Shown piece after piece: positions 46,303 to 56,029 of a stretch of DNA of 60,337 bases. Origin of the DNA: an uncultured Candidatus Poseidoniales archaeon (lineage in GTDB: Archaea; Thermoplasmatota; Poseidoniia; Poseidoniales; Poseidoniaceae); contig CAJJCP010000009.1 in the NCBI GenBank assembly GCA_905182715.1, positions 1 through 60,337 of the forward strand. The letters are read 5' to 3'. The position numbers and the translations under genes are program-made. Under the pieces are notes generated by a model. That model was not told the DNA's origin. It did not search any database and worked only from the letters and a program-made list of their open reading frames with translations. Every line of letters starts with the position of its first letter. The stretch's first letter is position 1.

Positions 46303-47415
46303 ATGGCGAGGCAGAACCGTAAGTTTACGCCACGTCAAAGAACAACGCGACCTTTGGGAGTTTCATTAACCACCAATCTCGCTCCTTCCCAAGCACTTCC
46401 TCCACCGACCATGCGTGACGGCAGCTGGTTTGTCGAACCACCACTTTCTTCTCGATTGTATCAAAAAAGCGGTCTCGGTAAAATGCAGAGCGACCAAAGT
46501 ATCCGCCTTACTTCAGAAGAAATATTATTCTGTCATTGGCATCGTCATGTCCCTCTCCCAAGTGAGCATTGGTTTCAAGAATCCGTGAAGCAAAACCCAG
46601 ATATTGTCGCTCGAGGTGTGGTTTTTGATACTGCACGCAGTGGTGGTGAGATTTTGATTCCTGTTGAAAACATTCCATCGAAATGGGAAGTTGCAATTCC
46701 CAAAGCCACTTGGGCATTACGTTGGAACCGTGAGCAGACTTTTTCCAAGGAACCTCCAGTTGCACATGTACGTTGGGCGTGGACAACCGATGAAATCGAC
46801 TGGGTCGAAATGCTTGAATGGACAAATACTGTACATTCGTACGGTATGGTGGCAGAATTCTTCGTGATCGATGAAGAAATGGATGTGACCATGTATTTGC
46901 TTGGAATGGCGCACCCAACCGGCAATCAACGCCTATGGAGTTCTTTTTCGAATGATGAAAAGAAACATTTGTCAACATTATGGGATCAACGTATTGCTCG
47001 GGGTACTGGATGGTACATTCCAAAGTTGTCGGGATGGCCGTGTGATTCGATTGGGGTCGAGCATCTCTCTGGCCGCCACCTTCGTCAAGAAGAAGGTGAA
47101 TGGATGGATGCAATGCTCAATGATTTAGAATTGCCATCCGAATTAGAACTTTTCAACGACCTTATGCTACGTGGAGTACTCTTACGACCCGGGTTCAAAT
47201 TCGGCAGTCGATGGCGCGTTTACGATACTCCTGTAGGTGAATCTCACGCACCTTGGCTTGTACAGCCTGTCGAGTTGGCTCCAGTGAATTGGGAATCTGC
47301 ATGCTTGGCAGTACGTCTTTCTGAAGGTGTTCATAAGTTGTGGTTATGCGCATTGCCATTAAGTGGCAAATGGTTCTACTTGCAAATGCAGAGATGGCAA
47401 CCTGGTCGTACTTAG
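46303..47415 (+). CDS. endA: tRNA-splicing endonuclease EndA
   Basis: 370 residues. The last 120 residues match the catalytic domain: NDLMLRGVLLRPGFKFGSRW, then RVYDTPVGESHAPWLVQPV and VRLSEGVHKLWLCALP. The catalytic Tyr (RVY), His (SHAPWLV) and Lys (GVHKLW) are all present. The length fits the two-domain archaeal form in which the N-terminal half is a degenerate copy. It cuts the bulge-helix-bulge motif of pre-tRNA introns; archease acts downstream with RtcB. The ATG at 46303 gives a basic N-terminus (MARQNRKFTPRQRTTRP). Its 3' end overlaps the metalloprotease gene by 4 bp. Confidence 0.85.
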   Translation: MARQNRKFTPRQRTTRPLGVSLTTNLAPSQALPPPTMRDGSWFVEPPLSSRLYQKSGLGKMQSDQSIRLTSEEILFCHWHRHVPLPSEHWFQESVKQNPDIVARGVVFDTARSGGEILIPVENIPSKWEVAIPKATWALRWNREQTFSKEPPVAHVRWAWTTDEIDWVEMLEWTNTVHSYGMVAEFFVIDEEMDVTMYLLGMAHPTGNQRLWSSFSNDEKKHLSTLWDQRIARGTGWYIPKLSGWPCDSIGVEHLSGRHLRQEEGEWMDAMLNDLELPSELELFNDLMLRGVLLRPGFKFGSRWRVYDTPVGESHAPWLVQPVELAPVNWESACLAVRLSEGVHKLWLCALPLSGKWFYLQMQRWQPGRT

Positions 47416-49526
47416 AATCGTTCTGCCTCATCAAGTGAGCGTCCCCAAGCATCGGTATTGTTCACAACCTCTTTGACGACCTGTGCTTTTTCAATCGACT
47501 GATTCGTATGTGTTCGTTTTGACTTTTTGCTACCCTCATACATCCCTACCAATATCCAAAGTACGCAAATGATTCCAGCACTTCCGAGTAATTTGCCAGG
47601 TTCTCTCCATTCATCCAGAAGACTTGCTTCATCATCAAGTGCGGTATATTCGAGTTCAATTGTCCAGCGGTGTCCACTTTGGGAGATGAGAATCAATTCA
47701 CCTTTAACCGACATTCGATCTTCGAGCAATCCATTTGGTTCAATATCTAAGAAGGCTTTATCATTTCCATCAAGAATTATTTGATTCGATACAGTCCCGA
47801 TACGGGACAAAGGTCCATCGAGTTGCACCGTAAATGATTGTGATGAATTCCCGAGTGAGGTGACTGGTATCTCGAGCGTGGAAGGTCCGAATGCAGGGAG
47901 GGTTCCAGAAAGTGTATCTTCAAGTGGTATTCTCCCAAGCGTTAGAATTTGTGTTTTCAAGTAAAGAGAATCATCGCCACAATAAATGAATCCCTCAAGT
48001 GTCGATAGGGCATTAACTGTTGATATTGAGGAATACTGCAATTCAATTTCATTGCTTCCCCCATCAACAAGGAAACTCTCATTGATGAACATTCTACCAT
48101 CAGAGAGGCTGAGGTCATAGGTCAGTTGGCAAGGTTCAGTGCTTGTAGCAACCATTGGAAATCCATCAGTTGGTAAGTAGACGCCTCCAAAGTCGGGCAC
48201 ATCAAGGTGGAATTGAGGGGTACAGTCAGGAGCAGTAAAGTGAATCATTACTGTTATGTTAATTTCAACTGTAGCTACCCAAGGTACAAGAAAACCATCA
48301 TGTGTGAAAATCTGTATCCCTTGTGCACCGAATTTTGTTCCATTGAGGAATAGGTCTGACGCTTCTCCTGAATTAGCTCCATTTCGTAAATCTATTCTTC
48401 CGTCAGCTTCAATGACAGTAAGCCATGGTTGGTCGGAATCTCGGTTGAGTTCATTCTTATCTTCATCCCCAACACTTCGATCTTGGTATGTTACAAGAAT
48501 CCCGGAACCTGGCAAATGTTTGTCAAACCCAGAGTTTGAACGGTATTCAATCCAGATGTTCTCTTTATCAGTTAATGGAATATGTAGAGAAGTGCCATTT
48601 TCACTCATTCCCTTCATCTGAACACTCGGTCCGATACAAGGTGATTGGGCGCTTTCTGGCCAATTAAGGTCCATTGTTTGACTGCGGTTTGCCCCTAAAA
48701 GGTCGAGTGATGCCGAAGATGGAAGTGCTGGCCAAACCCCTCCTCCATTCCAATTCCCACTTGCCATAATGTCCCAATCACCAATACCTTGCCAACTGTT
48801 TAATTGTCCTGTTTCATGTACGGGATAGAGGTCCATGGCACCCATTTGATGAAGCATCTCATGGAGTATTGTTCCCATCCCACTTGACCCTGTACGAATA
48901 CTTGCCATTGTGTAGTGGCCGACTTTTACATCTTCGTCGACTTCTATTGGTTCATCGAACTGAGTGAAATGGCTCCAAATATTGGAAGTTTGACTCGGAT
49001 TTTCTTCTTGACCTTTGGTCGTGTGTAAAATCAAGAGTCGGTCTACAAGGCCATCACCATCAAGGTCGTACTCATCCCAATCGACATATGTTTCATGGTC
49101 AAGTACAGTTTCCTTTGCTAATCGCATGGGCAGGAATGTTCCATCCAATCCCATGTCCCGGTTGCCATTTGAATCCGTACCGTAATCGGTAACGGGGCCA
49201 CTTGCCCGAGAGATTTTGCTGTTCACATCAATTTGCATGACCGTCGTGGAACCAGACAATTGATGAATGTACTTTTGGGCAATATCATCTAAAAGAGTTT
49301 GAGCCTGATTGGCACCCCATGCATCAGTCGATGGTTGTTCATCAAAATCAACAAGTAACACTAACCAACGTTCATTTTCTTGTAATGGTAAGAGGCTTAA
49401 CTCTTCATCTTCTGAGACGTATGTATTCTCGGCCATCCATTGTTCCAGCGTCTCGTTATTTGAGAAACTCCATGAACTCGCGAGTAACAGTATGATGATG
49501 ACTGGCACACCATACCTCGGACTCAT
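47412..49526 (-). CDS. M6-type secreted metalloprotease, membrane anchored
   Basis: 704 residues. A signal peptide (YGVPVIIILLLASSWSFS), then an M6 (immune inhibitor A-like) peptidase domain with the zinc motif HEMLHQMGAMD (HExxHxxGxxD) and WDIMASGNWNGGG. A calcium-like DLDGDGLVD sits upstream. The region from about 350 on is beta-rich (LHIPLTDKENIWIEYRS). It ends in one membrane helix (LGSAGIICVLWILVGMY) and a basic tail, so the enzyme faces outward. It would digest peptides or proteins outside the cell, feeding peptidases such as PepP. Start at ATG 49526. Confidence 0.88.
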   Translation of the reverse strand: MSPRYGVPVIIILLLASSWSFSNNETLEQWMAENTYVSEDEELSLLPLQENERWLVLLVDFDEQPSTDAWGANQAQTLLDDIAQKYIHQLSGSTTVMQIDVNSKISRASGPVTDYGTDSNGNRDMGLDGTFLPMRLAKETVLDHETYVDWDEYDLDGDGLVDRLLILHTTKGQEENPSQTSNIWSHFTQFDEPIEVDEDVKVGHYTMASIRTGSSGMGTILHEMLHQMGAMDLYPVHETGQLNSWQGIGDWDIMASGNWNGGGVWPALPSSASLDLLGANRSQTMDLNWPESAQSPCIGPSVQMKGMSENGTSLHIPLTDKENIWIEYRSNSGFDKHLPGSGILVTYQDRSVGDEDKNELNRDSDQPWLTVIEADGRIDLRNGANSGEASDLFLNGTKFGAQGIQIFTHDGFLVPWVATVEINITVMIHFTAPDCTPQFHLDVPDFGGVYLPTDGFPMVATSTEPCQLTYDLSLSDGRMFINESFLVDGGSNEIELQYSSISTVNALSTLEGFIYCGDDSLYLKTQILTLGRIPLEDTLSGTLPAFGPSTLEIPVTSLGNSSQSFTVQLDGPLSRIGTVSNQIILDGNDKAFLDIEPNGLLEDRMSVKGELILISQSGHRWTIELEYTALDDEASLLDEWREPGKLLGSAGIICVLWILVGMYEGSKKSKRTHTNQSIEKAQVVKEVVNNTDAWGRSLDEAERF

Positions 49527-49577
49527 GCTTAAACGGACTTTGGTGAAGTGTTTGAATGCTTGGCTTTACTGGTTTGA

Positions 49578-50894
49578 TTAAATCACTGTTGTAGAAATTT
49601 TGAGAGAATGTATTTTGTCGATAACAGAGGGGAGATGTTTCGGTTCGAGTTGTAGCAAAACCTGTTCAGGCCGAAGTTGCATCCCCCAAGATTCAGAAGT
49701 AGGTCGTGTATCGAGAATCAGTTCGTCGACTTTTGAATGTTCAAGGAGAGAGAAAATTCGTTGGGGGATGGTCGATTCAGGCCATGGATCTTCAAGTGTG
49801 GCGATTTTCAATTCAATTTCAGTTAAGAGAAATGGAGAAGGTAGTGTGCGGTGGGATTGAGTTTGGAGTAAATCGAGTCCTCGCAACGAACATCCTATAG
49901 AATGGCAATTTGATTTGAATGATTTTGGAAGTGGATTTGAAGAACAACCACTGATAATAACATCAGTTAAGCGATGTTGAAGAATTTTCTCCAGCAAGTG
50001 TTCTCTTTCTTTGTTTGATGTGCACAGTGAATGTGCGGAATGTATCGGGAAAGGTGCATTAAGTTGCTTTGGAAGAGGTAAAGCAGCCCCGCTGCACGAA
50101 CAGTCTACCATGACTATATTGCGAACAGAGCCTTCACTGTCCATGATTTTTCTCTGACCAAACATTGTAGGAGGCGGTGAACGTAACCATTTACGTGAAC
50201 AAAATTCAATTGTACTGATGGCAAGCATCACCAAAACAACAGCGAGCCCACCAAATTCAGGGAGTGACGCAAGGAGCAGCAGGAGAACCAATCCATAGAT
50301 TCGGATTCTCCACCAATCTGCAGTCTCTTCATTGAGCATTCCCGACATACCTGCCAGCATCATAGCAAATACTGCGCATGCAACAATAATCTCGGACCAA
50401 ATAACAGCAATGACAATCGAAAGCATGTGGACCGCATCGTAGCGCGCATCGAGTTGCATCGATTGATGAGTTTGATGTCCAGTATCAAACAAGAACGGAA
50501 ATAACAATCCAATCGTACTCAACACCGCTAAAATTACGCTGCATATCCCTGCAAAAAACCAATTTCTGAGCCATTTCCTTTCAGCGGGAAGCAAACCTGG
50601 GCGCGCAAATGACCATGCCTGATGCAAAACAAATGGCATGACCGATAGAAGCCCTAATACGGCTGCTGTCATCCATCTGACAGCACTCCATTTCGCAGGG
50701 TCGAAGAGGTTCAGGCAACCAGTCTCACATGGATTGAGATGTCGAAGAACCGCATCAAGTATTGCATCGACTTGCGTGAGCCATGCGATTGTTGAAAGCG
50801 TCGACAAAAACAGCAGCAATGTGACTCTTGCTGTTAATTCGTTCAAATGTTCCTGAACAGGACTTCGTTGGTCGTGTTCAAGTTGAAGTGACAT
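49578..50894 (-). CDS. tatC: TatC with a Cys-containing C-terminal extension
   Basis: 438 residues. The first 230 are TatC: HLNELTARV (conserved Glu in the HLxELRxR-like motif), SFARPGLLPAERKWLRNW and six helices. TatC forms the receptor of the twin-arginine export system for folded proteins. From about residue 235 a soluble domain follows that normal TatC lacks. It contains VDCSCSGAALPLP, HSLCTSNKEREHLLEKILQH and DVIISGCSSNPLPKSF. The order Cys-x-Cys, C-S/T-x-N and ISGCS resembles the N-terminal domain of heterodisulfide reductase HdrA, but this is a weak, memory-based comparison. No TatA gene is seen. Confidence 0.85.
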   Translation of the reverse strand: MSLQLEHDQRSPVQEHLNELTARVTLLLFLSTLSTIAWLTQVDAILDAVLRHLNPCETGCLNLFDPAKWSAVRWMTAAVLGLLSVMPFVLHQAWSFARPGLLPAERKWLRNWFFAGICSVILAVLSTIGLLFPFLFDTGHQTHQSMQLDARYDAVHMLSIVIAVIWSEIIVACAVFAMMLAGMSGMLNEETADWWRIRIYGLVLLLLLASLPEFGGLAVVLVMLAISTIEFCSRKWLRSPPPTMFGQRKIMDSEGSVRNIVMVDCSCSGAALPLPKQLNAPFPIHSAHSLCTSNKEREHLLEKILQHRLTDVIISGCSSNPLPKSFKSNCHSIGCSLRGLDLLQTQSHRTLPSPFLLTEIELKIATLEDPWPESTIPQRIFSLLEHSKVDELILDTRPTSESWGMQLRPEQVLLQLEPKHLPSVIDKIHSLKISTTVI

Positions 50895-50932
50895 AGCCTA
50901 CCCTCAAGTATCCGTGGAGGAAGAAGATAAAC

Positions 50933-51889
50933 TCAGACAAGGTCTTTTGCTTGAGGTGAAGCACGAGCCTGTACAATTGTTCTGTAAACGCCATATAGGG
51001 CCCAAAGAGAAAGCATACCCAAACTGAGCATGATCTCCCATGACAGTCCACCATCAACCGCCCATGCGAACAGGACCAGTAGGATGGCTGCCATTGCACT
51101 GCGGCGAACACCTTGCGGGATTGCGAGACTCTTGTCGAGATATTCTGGACCACCGCCAAACTTTCGTTCATAGAATTCACCTTGGATCACAGCTGCTACA
51201 ATGATAATGGAAAGTGTAGCAAAATAGAACAGGTTTCCTTCATCAAAGAACTTTTCAGCAAGGTTTTCTTGACGTTCTGCCTCAACAGCAGCAGGATCTT
51301 CGACTGCCACGAAGAGAGCATCGTAATCGCCTACACTGATTGTTCGTAGTGCTAAGCTGTCATCATCATCATTCGTTGTGGAATCGGGCGGACTAATGGA
51401 GAATGAAATAATGTTCCATGCATCTCCTGCGTCAAAGTTACCGTTTCCATTAACTGCATTTCCTACTAATTGGAATGGAATAATTCCGACATCCGAACTT
51501 GGTGCAGTCCATGTGATGACCCAGTCATTTCCGACGGCCGATTGCGAGAGTGCACCAGGTTCATCTGCCACAGTTCTCGAACCTTCACCTGGTGTGAGTG
51601 TTCCTTTATTGTAGTCCCAAATCATGTATCCGCCATCTGGATTGGAGGCATGTTGGAGTGAAATTGTAAAGTCATACGATTGGTCCACGGTATAGGAGCG
51701 AGGAATTCCAGAAATGGAAACAACAACAGAACTTGATGGAGCACCGTCACCGTGGCAACTGCATCCGGTTTCGACAACTAAGGTTTCGCCATTCTTCCAA
51801 GGCGGTCCGCCAGGCATTGCCAAAGCGGGTGCAATCAAGAGGAGTGCCATCAATCCAAGGACCAAGAATCGAGTGTTGCGTGTAAGCAT
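50933..51889 (-). CDS. choice-of-anchor (Reeler-like) membrane protein
   Basis: About 318 residues: signal peptide (RFLVLGLMALLLIAPALA), then GCSCHGDGAPSSSVVVSISG, a beta domain (YTVDQSYDFTISLQ) and two or three C-terminal helices (FYFATLSIIIVAAVIQ; AAILLVLFAWAVDGG; MLSLGMLSLWALYGVY). The N-terminal part resembles choice-of-anchor type V domains, which normally carry a CxxCH haem-like motif; here it is C-S-C-H with one residue between the Cys, so classical haem c attachment is doubtful. Probably a membrane-anchored extracytoplasmic protein. ATG 51889 is chosen over 51910 because of the signal peptide. Confidence 0.72.
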   Translation of the reverse strand: MLTRNTRFLVLGLMALLLIAPALAMPGGPPWKNGETLVVETGCSCHGDGAPSSSVVVSISGIPRSYTVDQSYDFTISLQHASNPDGGYMIWDYNKGTLTPGEGSRTVADEPGALSQSAVGNDWVITWTAPSSDVGIIPFQLVGNAVNGNGNFDAGDAWNIISFSISPPDSTTNDDDDSLALRTISVGDYDALFVAVEDPAAVEAERQENLAEKFFDEGNLFYFATLSIIIVAAVIQGEFYERKFGGGPEYLDKSLAIPQGVRRSAMAAILLVLFAWAVDGGLSWEIMLSLGMLSLWALYGVYRTIVQARASPQAKDLV

Positions 51890-51987
51890 AGTCGCACCTA
51901 TTCTTTCCACCTGCCCCTGCCCTTTGAACGTTCCTTTTCTTCAAGCTCCGCTAGAGGCGCCGAGAACGAAGTGCTCTCTTCCAGTGC

Positions 51988-53411
51988 TCAAATTTCCTTT
52001 ATTGCAGTGTTTAATTGAGACATCATGGCTTTTCCGTCACCGAAAAGCATCATTGTTTTATCTTCATAAAACAAATCATTGTCAACACCAGCATAGCCTA
52101 CTGAGAGTGAACGCTTGATGATGACCACAGTTCGTGCCATGTCTGCATCGATGATCGGCATACCAGCCAGAGGGCCTTCTCCACTTCGAGCAGCAGGATT
52201 GGTTGTATCGTTTGCACCGATGACCACAGCAACATCACAATCTGGGAATTCACTGTTAATTTCGTCCATTTCGATTAATTGTTCATAGGGAACACTTGCT
52301 TCTGCAAGTAAGACGTTCATGTGTCCTGGCATTCGACCTGCAACAGGATGAATTGCATACTTGACTTCAGTTCCGAATTTCTCAGTAATGAGGTCAGCAA
52401 ATTCCTTGACTTGGTGTTGACATTGTGATACAGCCATTCCATAGCCTGGGACGATAATGACTTTTTGCGCACCATCGATCATCATAGCGACTTCATCAGC
52501 ATCTGAACCAATCTTGGTACGTGTGAGAGAGACTTTCTCTCCACTACCACCGAATGATTTGAACAAGACATCTAACAGGGTTCTGTTCATTGCCTTACAC
52601 ATAATGAAGGTAAGAATAAGTCCTGATGCTCCAACTAAAGAACCAGCAATAATCAGTACTGAATTGCCAATGATGAATCCAGTGAATGCTGCAGCGATTC
52701 CTGATAGCGAGTTGAGCAGTGAAACAACAACAGGCATGTCGGCGCCACCAATTGGCAGAACCAGAATGATTCCGAGGCACATGAGATTCCAATAATAGCC
52801 CACATGTAATCGGTATTTGTTGGGTCTCCAATACTGAGGTAAATCAATGCAACAACGGCTAACATGAGGAGTACTTTGACAGGATTGAGCCAAGCTGGAC
52901 CCCATGTTGGCGTCTTTATCCACTTTCCAAAGACGCTAATACCGCCTTTGAGTTTGTACATGGCGAGCATTGAACCAGTGAGTGTCATCCATCCGACAAG
53001 TGCCGAAAGTCCTGCGGCGACCATTGTCACGGTCTAATTCTAAACCTTCAGGGATATTGCTGCATCTTCGAGATATCTCCAGATTTCTGAAAGCGCAACT
53101 AGAGCAGATGCTGCACCGCCAAATCCATTGAACATAGCGACCAGTTCAGGCATTCCTGTCATTTCGACTCGAACTGCCAGCCAATATCCAATTGCAGAAC
53201 CAAGCACAAGTCCTCCAATGATTAATGTCCAGTCCACAACGCCATTACCTGTCAGTTGCATTTGCAATACGGTTGTAATTACTGCAACGAGCATACCCAT
53301 TGCACCAAGTTGGTTACCAAATGGTGCCGTACGAGGATGGCCTAACTTTTTCAATCCAAAAATGAACAATGCGGCAGACAGTAAATATCCAACTGAAACC
53401 CAATCTTCCAT
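51988..53411 (-). pseudogene. pntB: NAD(P) transhydrogenase subunit beta, frame-broken
   Basis: All PntB blocks are present but spread over frames. The start MEDWVSVGYLLSAALFIFGL at 53411 is followed by NGFGGAASALVALSEIW. The frame then hits two TAG codons near 53031-53038, though PEGLELDR in another frame fits the family, so two compensating lesions are likely. VTMVAAGLSALVGWMTLTGS follows, then a further shift near 52785 to LGIILVLPIGGADMPVVVSL. The NADP-binding end is intact (IIVPGYGMAVSQ, HPVAGRMPGHMN, VIGANDTTNPAA, MLFGDGKAMMSQL). If functional, it would couple NADPH formation to proton flow. It starts at once after the pntAb stop. Confidence 0.8.
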
Positions 53412-53412
53412 C

Positions 53413-53724
53413 TTAAGCACCTCTGCGTTTCTTTCCAGCAATCATATTCAGCATACGATTCGTTACTGCAAATCCACCAACGACGTTGATCATTGCAAGA
53501 ACAACTAGCTACAAAGGCGAGAATTCCTGATACAAGAGTATGTTGAGCATCATATGCAACATTTGAGCCATATAAAGCACCGATAATACTAATTCCAGAA
53601 ATTGCATTTGCTCCACTCATAAGAGGGGTGTGCAATGTGCAGGGACTTTCGTAATCAATTCAAATCCAAGGAAAATTGCAAGTATGAACAAAGTTATGTT
53701 TCCGATTAAAAGTTCTGGAGTCAT
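53413..53724 (-). pseudogene. pntAb: transhydrogenase membrane subunit (PntAb), frame-broken
   Basis: A short membrane subunit of about 100 residues. It starts at 53724 (MTPELLIGNITLFILAIFLG), overlapping the pntAa stop by 4 bp (ATGA). After KVPA the frame shifts near 53640 (one base missing) to LHTPLMSGANAISGISIIGA, and again near 53511 (one extra base) to VVLAMINVVGGFAVTN and RMLNMIAGKKRRGA. Corrected, it gives the usual four-helix subunit. Neighbour order PntAa-PntAb-PntB matches the three-subunit form. Confidence 0.78.
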
Positions 53725-54885
53725 TCGAGTACACCTCCGAGGCGTGTTTGTTTTGGATGTAAAGCGCCATCTTGGCAAAGTAGAACTCCACCCATGCCGT
53801 TAACATAGAAATCAGAGTCTTCTGGTGCGCCTACCAATATGTCATCATCTTCACTGATGACCAGTTCACCCTCTTTCACAAGAGAGGTGATGAACGTTGT
53901 CAAGTTGTTTGAATACAACATACTGGAAGTTGTAGCGAGTGTCCCCGGTAGGTTTGATGTCCCTACGATGATGACACCGTTTTCAGTTGTGATGACTTCA
54001 CCGGCCACCGTATCTTCGCAGTTTCCACCAACATCTGCGTTCATGTCAACAACGACAGCGCCCGGTTTGAAATTTAGAATTGCGCTGGAAGGAACTAGTA
54101 ATCGGTGCAGGGCGTCCGAAAATCCGTGCAGTTGTGACAATGATATCAGCATCGGCTGCAACTCCACAAACGGTATCGTTGACTTTTTGAATGAATTCAC
54201 CGGTTAATGGCTTTGCATATCCGGATTCATCTTCGAAATCATCCATTCCATCGACTTCAATGAAACGTCCACCGACGGATTCAATTTGTTCAGCAGCCGA
54301 TTTACGAACATCTGATGCGTAGACTACAGCACCGAGTCGCTTAGCAGTTGCAATCGCTTGAAGCCCAGCAACACCGCTTCCCATTATGACGACTTTTGCT
54401 GGACGAATGGTACCCGCTGAAGTGGTCATCATTGGAATGCCTCTCGGGACGTGAGCAGCTCCAAGTAGGACTGCCTTGTACCCTGCAAGGTTATCTTGGC
54501 TGGAATTAACGTCCATTGATTGAGCACGTGAGAGTCTTCGTGGAATCATGTCCATCGAGAGGAGAGTGATTCCTGCATCAATACAGGATTGAACATATTC
54601 TGGATTACGGAACGGATCAGCAACACAGGCGATGCGGGTACCTTTTGCAACACCCTCAATCCCAGGGAATCGAATCGAAATGATTGTCTCACATGACAAC
54701 ACTTCATTTCGTGTTGCGATTGTTGCTCCAGCAGATTCGTAATCGGAATCAAGATAATTTGAGGCTTTTCCTGCACCTTTTTCGATGAATACTTCAAAAC
54801 CTGCTTTCAGCAATTTCTTCATACTTGAAGGGGCAATTGCCACTCGTGTTTCGCCAGCAGGTTCCATAGGTACTCCAAGTTTCAT
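53721..54885 (-). pseudogene. pntA: NAD(P) transhydrogenase alpha subunit (PntAa), frame-broken
   Basis: N-terminal NAD-binding domain from ATG 54885: MKLGVPMEPAGETRVAIAPS, SRAQSMDVNSSQDNLAGY, VVIMGSGVAGLQAIATAKRL, then IIVTTARIFGRPAP. One frame change near 54098 leads to LVPSSAILNFKPGAVVVDM, MNADVGGNCED and a normal end GALHPKQTRLGGVLE at 53721. One extra base (or two missing) in CCGATTACTAG would explain it. Domains and operon order otherwise are as in a working enzyme. Either a decaying gene or an error-prone read region. Confidence 0.8.
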
Positions 54886-55090
54886 ACAATGTCCTCGATT
54901 CCCCTTGGTCGCAAATACGACTGGGGATGTTCTTGGGACTGAGAGGAGGTTCTTAGATGACTCGCTTCGAAGTTGTCAATTTCTCACCCCAAATATCAAT
55001 ATTTCTAACTTTTCGCAGATGATACTGAAAGGATTCGACCATGTTGCTTATTGATGGTCGGGTATTGGGACAATTACCGAGGAATTTACA

Positions 55091-56029
55091 ATGAGCAGTC
55101 ATCGAAGAAAAATCGCCGTTATAGGAGCTGGAAATGTTGGTGCAACATGTGCATTTGTTCTTGCACAAATGAAAATAGCAGACATCGTATTGTTGGATAT
55201 CTATGAAGGATTCGCAAAAGGTAAAGCGCTTGACATGTCACAAAACGGACAAGTACTCAATTACAACGGAACCATAACTGGAACTTCAGATTACAACGAT
55301 ATTGCTGGTGCAAGCGTCGTCGTCGTCACCTCCGGATTCCCTCGTCAACCAGGTATGACACGAGAAGACCTGATTGCTAAGAATGCCGGAATCGTTAAGC
55401 AAGTCGGTGAAGGAATTCGAGATCATGCACCGGATTCGACCATCGTAATGGTCACCAATCCCCTTGACTTGATGACCTACCACATGCAAAAAGTCACAGG
55501 ATTCCCTGCAAACCGCGTTTGTGGCCAAGCAGGTGTATTAGACAGTGCGCGAATGACACATTTTGTTGCACAAGCTGTTGGATGTTCAGAAGAAGATGTT
55601 CAAGCAATGGTCTTGGGCGGTCACGGCGATACGATGGTTCCACTTCCTCGATTTACAACCGTTGGTGGCATCTCGATTACTCACCTTCTTGACGAGGAGA
55701 CCATCGATGCTATCTGTAAGCGCACGGCCTCTGGTGGCGGCGAAATTGTCAAACTTCTCGAACGTGGTTCTGCATTCTATGCGCCAGGTTCTGCAGCAGC
55801 GGTTATGGCTGAGGCGATCTTGAATGACCGAAAGCGATTGATTCCAGCCTCGGCTCACCTCACGGGTCAATACGGACTTGATGATGTATACATTGGAGTC
55901 CCAGTGATTCTTGGTGCGAATGGCATTGAACGAATTCTTGAATTAGAATTATCTGAAAGTGAACTTGAATCACTTCAAGGTTCAGGTAACTTCTACAAGT
56001 CTCAGTTGAAAGAATTACTCGGTTACTGA
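55091..56029 (+). CDS. mdh: malate dehydrogenase (LDH-like)
   Basis: 312 residues, uninterrupted. NAD motif KIAVIGAGNVGATCAF; Asp in IVLLDIYEG; substrate loop TSGFPRQPGMTREDL, where Arg fits malate rather than lactate; VTNPLDLMTYH; and catalytic His in MVLGGHGDTMVPL. It interconverts malate and oxaloacetate, feeding the TCA cycle. Divergent from the broken pntA, with a 205-bp gap that may hold both promoters. The 3' end overlaps the converging ygfZ gene by 7 bp. Confidence 0.94.
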   Translation: MSSHRRKIAVIGAGNVGATCAFVLAQMKIADIVLLDIYEGFAKGKALDMSQNGQVLNYNGTITGTSDYNDIAGASVVVVTSGFPRQPGMTREDLIAKNAGIVKQVGEGIRDHAPDSTIVMVTNPLDLMTYHMQKVTGFPANRVCGQAGVLDSARMTHFVAQAVGCSEEDVQAMVLGGHGDTMVPLPRFTTVGGISITHLLDEETIDAICKRTASGGGEIVKLLERGSAFYAPGSAAAVMAEAILNDRKRLIPASAHLTGQYGLDDVYIGVPVILGANGIERILELELSESELESLQGSGNFYKSQLKELLGY

